The translations under genes and the position numbers were made by a program. The notes beneath the pieces were generated by a model. That model was not told where the DNA came from. It saw only the letters and a list, made by a program, of their open reading frames with translations, and did not search any database. A stretch of DNA of 64,000 nt from Nitzschia sp. DOCU1 (taxonomy: Eukaryota > Bacillariophyta > Bacillariophyceae > Bacillariales > Bacillariaceae): contig OX595985.1 in the NCBI GenBank assembly GCA_951394045.1, positions 2,914,001-2,978,000 on the forward strand. Reading direction: 5' to 3'. Shown here piece after piece: positions 47,790-61,224 of the stretch (positions are counted from its first letter, which is position 1; each line of letters starts with the position of its first letter).

Positions 47790-49523
47790 TTATGTTGACA
47801 GTAAAAGGAAAGCTTTGGACACGGCATATTCATCCTTATTCTCACAGTACCCAGGACACATGAAGGAATACAGCCAGGTGTGCAAGGTCTTCACAAATCC
47901 TTTGTATGCAGTTCTCCGAGCAGCCTCAACACACTTTTGAGAGAGACCATTTTGCTTCCAGTTTTGATTCACCAGGTGAAATCCACAAAGAGAGACCTGG
48001 GCATTCACAAGATATTCAGAAATAGCCTCTTGGAGTTCTGGCAGCTGCTGACGATCTCCATCAACTAGAAACAACTTGATGGATGAATATAAGGACTCTG
48101 GAAGAAGAGTTCGAAGGGCAACCTTGAATATCCATCGGAATGTAACCTGACGTTGGTTATGAGTCCAGACACGCAGAAAGATGAAGGATCGCCCTTCTGG
48201 TGTGCGCCCAGAAAAGGTCACAAGATGATTCTTGGAATTATTGGTATCACCTGTCGCATCACAGTAGACAACATCATGATACTTCTTGAAGAGACACGTT
48301 TCTTCTGTGTTGGACCATGCTACGCAAAGGAAGACTTTGCTTGTTGGGTCAATTGACTTCGAGGCTCGTTGGTAGGCTACCGTTTGCCTAAGTTGCTCAA
48401 AATCATCCTCTTTTGAGTGATCAACATAGCCTGTGGGTTCTTGTCTGTTGGTGCTGTTGTTCTTGCTGTCTCGATCATAACAAGTTGAGATGAGCTTAGA
48501 GGGAGAGACACGTGAGCTATCATTCAAAATGACATCTGCATCACAATTTGGAGAGGAGGGGGGGGAGGGCACCAGTAGATTCATCATCTTCAGCAGGGCA
48601 GTCCCAGAGAACTTGAAATGAGACTTGGGGTGATTCACGAAAGAAATCAAGTAGGCCACCAATGTCGGATGCCGGAAGGTTATGTTTATCATCGAGTATA
48701 GCTTGCTTCTGGATGTATGCAATCTTTGCTCTAGAAATGTGCCTTCCTAGCTTTGAATGCATGAAGTTGCGACCAACTCCAGAACCAACACAGGCTTCTG
48801 CTAATGCTTGCAAATTGCGTCTTCTTCAGGTGGAATAAGAGCAGAGGGGAGGGGCAGTTTTGAAGTGTCAACGTGGGGATGAAAGGAGTGTGTTGCATTG
48901 CCCGCCCTTGGATTCAGATAGAAACCATACTGATCCCAACCCACCTGAAAGCTGAAGTGGCAGCATTCATCTGGGTCAAGAGCACGTTTGGTGGAAGTTC
49001 GTCGGGCCAAGGATCGTCCATTCTTACGCCGACCAGCTTTGTCTGAATTGACAATAGAGTCAGTTCGATACTGTGGCGAAGTGCTGTTGCTTTCGTTTGG
49101 TAATTCTTTTTTGTCGGTAGGGCAACCTTGACCAGGAGAGAAGACTCGGCAGCATGCAGAGCAACAAAACCTACGCTGGCCTCGTTTGCTACCATTTGCC
49201 ACAATAGGTGATCCGGAGGAATGCCCTGCATTCCGCAGGGCAATCTTGAGCTTCTCGAATCCATGACAATTCGGAGGAAGCGTCTTCAAAGATGCATCTG
49301 GTGGAGGAAACTGATTACTGTCAAAATACAATTTGGTACAACGGTTGTGCCCAAAACCAAAATAGAGACAGAGATCGTGTGGCTGTAAGGCGTCTTCTAG
49401 GATACCGTTATGGAACATTCGTGTATCCATCATAATGCTTCCTTTCCATTTCTTGGATAGGAGATTGTTAGCATAATCATCAAACTGGAACAAAGGTGCG
49501 TTGTGCTGCTGTTCTGTCGTCAT
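47790..49523 (-). pseudogene. MULE-like DNA transposase, frameshifted
   Basis: Three successive frames form one protein: 49523-48801 (MTTEQQHNAPLFQFDDYANN, with a Cys-rich CCSACCRVF and CCHF-type zinc-binding region), 48813-48541, and 48722-47790. The last holds the MULE transposase core: VVYCDATGDTNNSKNHLV (first Asp), KLFLVDGDRQQLPELQ (second Asp) and VSLCGFHLVNQNW (the H region). Shifts lie near 48810 and at the G8 run near 48551-48558. The C-terminus is short (SKAFLLLST) with no SWIM finger. I could not identify terminal inverted repeats. Confidence 0.75.
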
Positions 49524-50429
49524 GGTGCATCATTGTGCTAGGTACTAGAGAATGAGCTAACAAGAATGATGGACGGAGTGAAGCATTGCCGCCAGGGTCG
49601 GTGGAGATTGGATTCAAACATGTATGCTCAAATTTATAGATATACAATATTAGAGAGTTGGCCGGGAGGCGAATCCAAGGTCCACATCCCGGTTGACGGA
49701 CATACTGTCGGGGCGATCTTTAATCCGGGGCCGAAATGATAAATGTGACGGCGCCACGAAAGCGGATAACACACACTTCAAAAGTGAAAAAGAGCGGCAA
49801 TCGTTCACTTTCACCCTTTCAAACCCAAACAATACATGAAACAATACATGCCATCGGTAAGTTTGCATCGTTTGCAGACAATTTAAAGCCTTGCACTGCT
49901 GGACAATTCAAAAGGGCTAAAAGGGCACCGGCATGCATTTTCACCCATTCAAACTCAAACAACTCCTTCCATCTGTAATTTTGCAGCATTCGAAGACGAT
50001 TTAAATTTAAGCTTTGCGTTGCCGGACAGCAACTACAGCCAACAATCAACAGTCAAGGTTCTATGTTATTATTCTATTTCACCATGGACCGGAACCAAAG
50101 CTCTCAACAGCTGGCAAGAGCTTACGTTGTGCTCATCCAAATATTATTTTCACGGCTCAACTACTTGGGCTGGAAGATGGGGGGCCAAGAACAAGAAAGC
50201 ACCCGATGTTCCTTCAGCGTTTGAACTGGGAGAATTGGAAGGATTGTGGAGACGGAAGCAAATTGAATACAATTGTAGGAAACTAAATTGCAGGATTGAA
50301 TCGCATTGGCATTGGCACCATTGAATTGAATTGAAATGAAATCCATACACGACAAGACCACATGATTAATTTGAATTTGATTACTTTGAATAGAATCCGA
50401 TTACATCGAATCTATTTGATTAGATTGAC
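49524..50429. other. Non-coding region with old tandem duplication
   Basis: No gene recognised. Two diverged about 110-bp copies lie at about 49805-49912 and 49935-50035, both with TTTCACCCATTCAAACTCAAACAA-like starts, a CATCNGTAANTTTGCA phrase and an end like TTGCNNTGCNGGACAAC. The 3' part contains repeated GATTNGATTTGAAT phrases. Short frames on both strands look random. Confidence 0.5.
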
Positions 50430-55162
<4,733 letters not shown>

Positions 55163-55370
55163 CACGTCCCTGAACCTCCGAAGGAACGAGTGGCTAGAAC
55201 TCCCGAAGGAAACAGCATCCGAAACAATCTACTCAGTTATCAACCAGCCGTTGTTACGATAGCCCTTTCTAGTCCTAACGCCTAGTAACGAGTATACAGA
55301 CCATGAAGATTAACTCAGGTAACTATTTCGATAGCCTAGCCGAGGATAGCGATCCGGGAGACACTTTACG
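55163..55370 (+). repeat. 208-bp copy of the 5' end of element E
   Basis: Collinear with 34707-34914 over 208 bp; I see one mismatch (T to C). It includes E's leader and first 23 Gag codons. It starts exactly at the terminus of LTR7 and ends abruptly at ACACTTTACG. Its Gag start then reads into unrelated sequence. Confidence 0.92.
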
Positions 55371-55550
55371 CTCTTCGGCCGTGTTGTTTTCGCGTGACCA
55401 ATCCTACTTGGCCCGATAACCAAGCCTGAGAACTTGACTGTACTCTCACCAATATCAAGCAATTGCGCAGCTTCCTTTGCGCCGTCAATTATTATCGCAA
55501 CATGTGGCCGCGGCGCTCTCACTTGCTTATACAAGAACAAGTTGTGGAAG
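55371..55550 (+). pseudogene. Gypsy RT/RNase H junction remnant
   Basis: The frame around 55450-55535 reads [20 protein letters not shown] and PRRSHLL, matching the RT thumb motif KxxLRxFLGxVNYYRDMWxxRSHxLAPL of Ty3/gypsy Pol. No other motif survives; it is from another gypsy family than A-D (KRQLRRFLGMVNYYRDMW). Confidence 0.65.
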
Positions 55551-55818
55551 AAGCTGGCCTTGTCCCAACACTACAATTGGTATTGTTTCATTCCTTGACG
55601 ACACATCAAACCTATGGTGAAGGGTGGATATCCCAATTGGGCAACATTGCCAATGCGAATTCAAGGAAAGTTTATCCAGCAGGGTTTGGAGACTTGTAGT
55701 CAGCAGCTTGATGAGTGCCATCTGAAAAGCATATAGATAGACAATGGATGAATGAATGGAGCTAACTTGAACTGTGCACAGTGTTTTCTTTGTCCTCTAG
55801 TAAAAACTATGGATCTTT

Positions 55819-56946
55819 TTAAAGGCCAAGCTCAATCCCACACCCTGTAAATGCATTGCAAGCAGAAAATCTTTTCAGAATACCTGTAAAAAGATTTGAA
55901 GTATCCACAACTTGTTCGTGGAATATGGTGAACGAGGAAACCTGGTTGATGACAGGAGGCCTGGGGAGATCCTTCAATGTCATTGTAACTATTCCGCGTA
56001 GGGTTCTTGGTTCATGCACAATGCCTGTAACATCTTCCAACCGACTACTGTCCATGCAAGTATCCAAGGGGGTTGTAGGACAGGTTCGTTCAGAGGGAAG
56101 AATTACTTTTGGGTCATACCCCAAATAGTTGAAGACTTCTTGGGCCATCTGATATCGAGTCACCCGTAATGGACCCCCCATATTGTAGATATTGTACTCA
56201 CCACTGGGTGAATCCTGATTGGCAACAAAGTAATCCACGACTCGGCATACATGCTCAACACTCACAACAGTTCGATATTCATTGGTGAAAAAGGAAGTTG
56301 CTTTTTGATCCCTGGAAGCGCAAAAGTGCAGAAATGTATCATGGGCCTGGGTTAAGGGTGCAATGGGTCCCATGATAATATCTGAGCGCAGAATCACAGT
56401 CCACTTGGCCTTCGGATGCTCCTTCAGGTATTGTTCCATTTCCAAATTTGTCCGACCATAGACATTCACAGGGTTTGGAGCATCTTTTTCTTCATTGTAG
56501 AACCCCTCCAGGGCAGTGTTTCTTGCACCGTCATAGACATGAACAGTGGACAAGGCGACAAGACACACACCTTCTAGCTTTTGAAAAAAATATTCAGGAA
56601 CATTGATCCTCCTGGCCTTTTCTGGATCTTTTTCACATGCTCCCGGAAAGGAGAGCCCAGCTGTGTGGATACAAACATCAAAACTGTGTTGCTCGAAAAG
56701 GGCATCAACTGATTCTGGATGTGTCATATCGCAGGAGAATGGGATTACTTTGACTTTGTTGAAAAGTCGTGAACATTCTTGGGTAGCATGCTCGAACCCT
56801 GGAGACTGATTATATGTTGCAACCACCGTCACTGAATTGAGTGAGGACTCAATACCATTGATCTCAATTCCGTTTGTCATCCAGTGCGACAGCAAATGCT
56901 GCCCAAGGTACCCAGAGGCACCGGTCAACAAAATTTTGGTTGTCAT
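55819..56946 (-). CDS. Extended short-chain dehydrogenase, RmlD/MAT2B-like
   Basis: 375 residues with an N-terminal Rossmann motif TGASGYLG (GxxGxxG at 9-15), an IHTAGLS motif near 94, the ALSTVHVYDG strand-turn near 131-140 (RmlD/MAT2B STDYVFDG-like), and the active-site Tyr163 in VYGRTN. The family YxxxK Lys is Asn167 here, so it may not be a normal oxidoreductase; MAT2B itself is a regulatory subunit of methionine adenosyltransferase. The second half (RSDIIMGPIAPLTQ, FFTNEYRTVVSVEHVCRVVD and GEYNIYNMGGPLRVTRYQMA) fits the RmlD substrate-binding fold. The last about 50 residues are not family-like and could be an unspliced or shifted end. The ATG at 56946 precedes the Rossmann strand directly. 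One of the few intact host genes here. Confidence 0.75.
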   Translation of the reverse strand: MTTKILLTGASGYLGQHLLSHWMTNGIEINGIESSLNSVTVVATYNQSPGFEHATQECSRLFNKVKVIPFSCDMTHPESVDALFEQHSFDVCIHTAGLSFPGACEKDPEKARRINVPEYFFQKLEGVCLVALSTVHVYDGARNTALEGFYNEEKDAPNPVNVYGRTNLEMEQYLKEHPKAKWTVILRSDIIMGPIAPLTQAHDTFLHFCASRDQKATSFFTNEYRTVVSVEHVCRVVDYFVANQDSPSGEYNIYNMGGPLRVTRYQMAQEVFNYLGYDPKVILPSERTCPTTPLDTCMDSSRLEDVTGIVHEPRTLRGIVTMTLKDLPRPPVINQVSSFTIFHEQVVDTSNLFTGILKRFSACNAFTGCGIELGL

Positions 56947-57461
56947 CTTCAGCTAGGGTGATTCTTTACTCCTATTCTTTTGAAATGGCAATCCAATAAC
57001 TTGTTCCTGTTGCAGGATCTGTTCACTACTGAACGTGTAAAGAAGAAATGTGGAACGATGGACCCCAAATGAAAGTCCTCCACGATACAAAAAAATGTTA
57101 TTGAGCGTTGGGTCAGGGTGCGCCAAAGTCTTCAAGGGCACAACACAACAGTTTTGGTCCACTGTGGTTGCGCACCTCGGGAGCCCTCCCGTTGCTACTG
57201 TCTGTAACCTAGCCCTATCCAGAGCGCGCGCGTCACGCACCTTTTCCCGCCGTTTTCTCGAGCCGGCCAATATCCGGCCGTTATTGTCCGTTCCCGGCCA
57301 ATGCCGGCGCGCCCGGCTTGAGATTCAAAACGCTCCCATACAAATAACCTCATTATTTAGTATTGTCACGTTTCTCGTCTCTACGTGATATTAGCAGACA
57401 ATACTAAAAGTCCCTTGTCACCAACGTTCGAGACTCTCCGTTGCAAGGTACCCGTCGCACC
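56947..57461. other. Divergent intergenic region with CCAAT-containing repeats
   Basis: Lies between the dehydrogenase (-) and the gag fragment (+). A GC-rich part has two CCGGCCAAT phrases (57273 and about 57294), each inside a CCGG-bounded inverted repeat, and a GCGCGCGCGTCACGC stretch. This could be a promoter for the dehydrogenase or part of an LTR for the gag fragment. Confidence 0.4.
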
Positions 57462-58203
57462 ATGGCGACCGTTCTTAAGGCCACCTCGGCTGATACATTC
57501 TTCAACGATTTTCCCACCACCGCGGCCCGAATCCAGGGACAACCTGCCTACGAAGATCTGTGCGCCCTCCGCGAGATTATCTATGAAAATGCCGCCTCGG
57601 TACCTTCCACAAGGGGAGGTGGAAACTGCAGCCACCTCAGTATGGTCATGCCCGCCCCCGCCTACGCCACCCTGGCTAACACCGCCGCTTGGGTCGACCA
57701 CGTCGCTCCGGCAGCTCCCGCCCCAGCCGCCAATGCTACGGGACCCCAAATCGCTGAAGCCAATCGAATCTACGCCAATGAACTCCGTGACTACAAAGAG
57801 GCCTTGAACCTTGACAAAGCCCTGAAAAAAGTGATTAGTTCAGCCATCGAACCCCTCTACCTACGCCCTTTCATGGAAAAAGCCGTGGGCCTACTAAACA
57901 TCACCACTGGTGCTCTCCTCGCCAAACTTATCACCCAGTATGGCTGCATCCTACCGGCTGACTTGGTCCGCTCGCGAGCCACGCTACATGAGCCTTACTC
58001 CGCCTCGGAGCCTTTCCAGATCCTCGTCGACCGTCCCAATCAACGACATCACCCTCATCTCAAAAGGAATCGCCGCCCTCACCAACACCGGGGTACTCGA
58101 AGTCGCCATCGACAAATGGGATGACAAGCCTGCTGCGGACCGAGACACTTGGAAAAAGTTCGTGGATCATTTCACCCCCCTCATTCTGAAGTACCAGCGC
58201 AGT
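57462..58203 (+). pseudogene. Retrotransposon Gag fragment, frameshifted
   Basis: The ATG at 57462 (MATVLKATSADTFFNDFPTT) starts a Gag-like protein: RIYANELRDYKEALNLDKAL, LYLRPFMEKAVGLLNITTGA, LITQYGCILPADLVRSRATL. A 1-nt shift near 58034 moves to PINDITLISKGIAALTNTGV and DTWKKFVDHFTPLILKYQ. This layout (TYGxIxxxDLxxN..L.xPYDxxxPIE..., then a DKTWxxFKxHF block) is a Gag type widespread in LTR elements. It is cut at 58203 by a gypsy LTR head. Confidence 0.6.
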
Positions 58204-58245
58204 GCCATACCCCACAGAGACGCATAAATAGTTTAGTCCTTTTGT
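58204..58245 (+). repeat. 42-bp gypsy LTR head fragment
   Basis: TGCCATACCCCACAGAGACG... matches the first about 42 bp of the gypsy LTR, closest to LTR3 (CATAAATAGTTTAGTCC). It starts exactly at the LTR terminus and breaks off into the hydrolase copy. Confidence 0.85.
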
Positions 58246-58482
58246 CGGTGGTGTCGGGGGTGGTAAATGTGAGGTCGGCCATTATGGCGCCGTGAAGTGT
58301 CGTAGTAGCGCCATTACATTGCTTTCGTTGGGCCAGAAACGCACATGATAGCGGCATGCAACTATACACGAAAAGTAGGACTGTTTGAATCCTCATGGTT
58401 CCTGTCACTATCAAACGACAACAAAAACAAGGCAAATGGATAGGATACCGAGCATTTGTGTTGTGGGTTTTGTGGAGCCCTG
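58246..58482 (-). pseudogene. Copy of the 5' end of the hydrolase gene (237 bp)
   Basis: Collinear with 3713-3949; one mismatch seen. On the minus strand it contains hydrolase promoter DNA, ATG (58386-58388 in this copy) and about 48 codons including the signal peptide (MRIQTVLLFVYSCMPLSCAF), then runs on in frame through the LTR head for about 20 codons to a stop. No hydrolase domain is left. Confidence 0.92.
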
Positions 58483-58860
58483 CTGTTTTGGAACAACTAT
58501 TCTGTACGAGACAGGAAAACCACGTCACAAAAAATGAACGTGCGAGGGCTGCCGCTACATATTGCTAATCATGTGGCCGCCGACTTCAAAACGAGCGTTT
58601 CGACGTCTCGAAAACGTCGAAATGACGTCCAAAACCTCTAATGTACTGAATCCTACACAATCCTACGAGGATGAATTCGTGGCGCGCCCTGATGAAAATC
58701 ACGGCGCGTCACCATGAAGAAGTGCTGCCGACAGTATGATAACAGTAGTAACAACAACAACTCTCACAACACAATTGTCACACTCGACGACTCTCCACTC
58801 TAAGACTCTCCATCATCGTAAGACTATCCATCTCTTATTATTTATACGAATTCAAAGAGA
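58483..58860. other. Intergenic; promoter of the small ORF
   Basis: No gene recognised. It has TGACGT at about 58622 (CRE-like core, known in diatom CO2-responsive promoters), an ACAACAACAACTC run, repeated GACTCTCCA/GACTATCCA phrases and TTATTTATAC about 25 bp before the ATG at 58861. Confidence 0.4.
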
Positions 58861-59097
58861 ATGGCAGCTAATACAGGATACGCTCCGGGAACCTTGAAGA
58901 CTCGTGCCGACACCACGAAGGCGGAAGTTCATCGCTTGCTCAAGAATGCAACTGTGGACTCACTCTCTCGCGAGGAAGTCATTGCAGCATTCGCAGAGCA
59001 AAGCGTTGCACCTAAAGTGTCAGAAATGGCCGATCTTCTTCTTCATCTTAGGGAAAGTGGCGGAACGCATTCACTCAATGGTGTAAATCCGAATTGA
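58861..59097 (+). CDS. Small hypothetical protein, 78 residues
   Basis: MAANTGYAPGTLKTRADTTK..., mostly helical (LKNATVDSLSREEVIAAFAE, VSEMADLLLHLRESG), with no cysteine, signal peptide or membrane segment. An AT-rich TATA-like stretch lies just upstream and the ATG context is good. I do not recognise it. It could be the first exon of a longer gene, or the leader of the LINE that follows about 235 bp later. Confidence 0.4.
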   Translation: MAANTGYAPGTLKTRADTTKAEVHRLLKNATVDSLSREEVIAAFAEQSVAPKVSEMADLLLHLRESGGTHSLNGVNPN

Positions 59098-59331
59098 TGG
59101 TCGTGTGAAAAGTGAGGATGGTACTAGCTAGTGTCACCAAACGAATGATGGTTCCCATGGCATCGGGGGGCTTTGCCGCAACATTTTCATGGGTAAGTAT
59201 AATTGGACGACATGAACAGTATCTTTTACTAAATACTGACTGCCCACTTTCTGCCGGACAGAGAGCGCAGCAGTGCGAAAAACTTAGCCGTAGAAATTTC
59301 ACGTAAATTCCTACCTAGAAATCTAACTACC

Positions 59332-61119
59332 ATGACCGTTGCCAACACCACTACCGCCAACTATCCGGCCACCGGGTACACAGGTACTGGTCTGTTTGTC
59401 ATCCACCATTGTCGTCTCGAAATCGCGCCAAAAACGGGAACCGCCCGAGTGAATGCGGCCAAGTCGTTGATGCAGGTCGTCAAACGCCTCGCTGATGCTG
59501 CGGAAGCTTATGACCCGATCGTCTTCGAGGACATCAAAGGCAAACCATTCTCCCCTGCCAAACCTCCTAACATGGACACCTTCTTGGAGAATTTCGGAGT
59601 GGTTAATGTCGCTGGAAGAAACCAAAAAGTGGTCCTGGGCTTCAGCGTTAGGGCGAAAACTCCATTTTCCACCCTCAAATCGCGCTCTGACATGGCCTGG
59701 TGGCACAACAACGGGTTCTTCTTGAGGAAGCATCCGATGGACTTTACCCACGGTATGGATATCGTCCTTCTCGGCTACTGGACCCAGGAACACCCTCGCT
59801 TTTTCGACGTCGCCACGCTGAAAAATAAAGCGAACTTGCATTTCCAAACTGCGTGGGATACCTACGTGGAAACTGCCTCCGAGGAAGAAATCGAAAGCAA
59901 AGTCAAGGAGTTCGATCTCAAACAATGGACGAGCATTGAAGAGTTTGAATTTCCTATTGGCTTGGAGCAAGCTACCGTGAAGTACCAGTTTGGAGGCCAA
60001 CGCAAAGACACGTCTGTCATTCAATTGACAGTCACTCGTCCCGTTCTTGCATTAGCCATATTTCTTCTCGACCGCAGCATCTTCCACTCCAAGAAATGGA
60101 CTACTTTCCTGCCCTTCGCGATGTCCAAAGACGAGCCTACGCTGTTTGGTAAATGCATGGAAAAACATGATGATTATATGTTTACTCATCGAAATTTGCA
60201 AATCCACATTGTCGAGACCTACGGCACCTTTGTCAGTACGGTCGATACCCCAGTATCCCTCCAGCAACAATTGGAAGACAATCCGGATATTTACAGAGTT
60301 TATCCCGACTTGGATAATCGCCGCGTCCACATCTCTGTCACTGAAGAAACCGTCGCTCGCGTCATCCCCTGGCTCGATTCTATTCTCTCTGGTACCGCCT
60401 TCAAACGCTACACTGGAAATTACGGCAACCGTACCGCAACAAGCTCCATCGGCGGAAATAGCACCTCAGCTGGGAAGTACTCTGCCGCATATGCGTGGGG
60501 CAACGATGACGCGTCGGTTGGCGAATCTACCGTCCGTTCCGCCAAGTCTCAGTCCAAGAAGACCGCCTGGCAACGCCCAGCCCCCATCACTGTTATCTGC
60601 GACCTCTCGGCCGCCGCTTTTCCCCCTTTGGAACCCCCACCCAAACCAGCCGCGACCGGTACGACAGCACACACAGTAACGACTCAAGCCCAGAGCACTG
60701 TCACCTTCGACGAAGCCACCTTGGACCGATGCCTCAACGACGCCCTTGCTGCCATGCAAGCCGAGCAAACTCTTAAATTGACCACCTTGGAAACTCAGTT
60801 CAAAAAGGAGCTCCACGCCCTGAATGCTAAATTGGACGCCACAATCAACACGATTATTGACAAGACGATTGCCGGTCTCAGCAATTCTACCATGTCTCCG
60901 TTCGCGACTAAAGAAGATCAGGCCACCCTGAACGCATCCGTCGAACGTATTCAATCCACTCTGGATGCATTAGTCGCCTCGCTCAGCCGCCCTTTCGCCC
61001 CGCCCACAGACGTAACGGATACCATGTCGCCACCACGCAAGAGGAGTAACATCAACGACACCGGAATGGAAATTGATCGCCCAGCTACTTCAGAGGAAGC
61101 AGCGGGCGCCCCGAAATAA
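59332..61119 (+). CDS. LINE ORF1 protein
   Basis: 595 residues starting MTVANTTTANYPATGYTGTG. The N-terminal two-thirds is a folded-looking domain (FVIHHCRLEIAPKTGTARVN, RSDMAWWHNNGFFLRKHPMD, LQIHIVETYGTFVSTVDTP). Residues about 450-560 are a coiled coil (LKLTTLETQFKKELHALNAK ...) and a basic PPRKRSN lies near the end. It has no zinc knuckle. Its place directly before an endonuclease-RT ORF makes it the ORF1 (RNA-binding, Gag-like) protein of a non-LTR element; this is position-based inference. The frame is intact. Confidence 0.7.
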   Translation: MTVANTTTANYPATGYTGTGLFVIHHCRLEIAPKTGTARVNAAKSLMQVVKRLADAAEAYDPIVFEDIKGKPFSPAKPPNMDTFLENFGVVNVAGRNQKVVLGFSVRAKTPFSTLKSRSDMAWWHNNGFFLRKHPMDFTHGMDIVLLGYWTQEHPRFFDVATLKNKANLHFQTAWDTYVETASEEEIESKVKEFDLKQWTSIEEFEFPIGLEQATVKYQFGGQRKDTSVIQLTVTRPVLALAIFLLDRSIFHSKKWTTFLPFAMSKDEPTLFGKCMEKHDDYMFTHRNLQIHIVETYGTFVSTVDTPVSLQQQLEDNPDIYRVYPDLDNRRVHISVTEETVARVIPWLDSILSGTAFKRYTGNYGNRTATSSIGGNSTSAGKYSAAYAWGNDDASVGESTVRSAKSQSKKTAWQRPAPITVICDLSAAAFPPLEPPPKPAATGTTAHTVTTQAQSTVTFDEATLDRCLNDALAAMQAEQTLKLTTLETQFKKELHALNAKLDATINTIIDKTIAGLSNSTMSPFATKEDQATLNASVERIQSTLDALVASLSRPFAPPTDVTDTMSPPRKRSNINDTGMEIDRPATSEEAAGAPK

Positions 61120-61224
61120 TGGCCACTCCAGACCACCCCCCAGCGGCTCGACTATATCAAACTCGACATCCAACCAACCCAGTTCACTTACCATCCGACG
61201 CTTTATGGCAAGGAGACGCAATGA

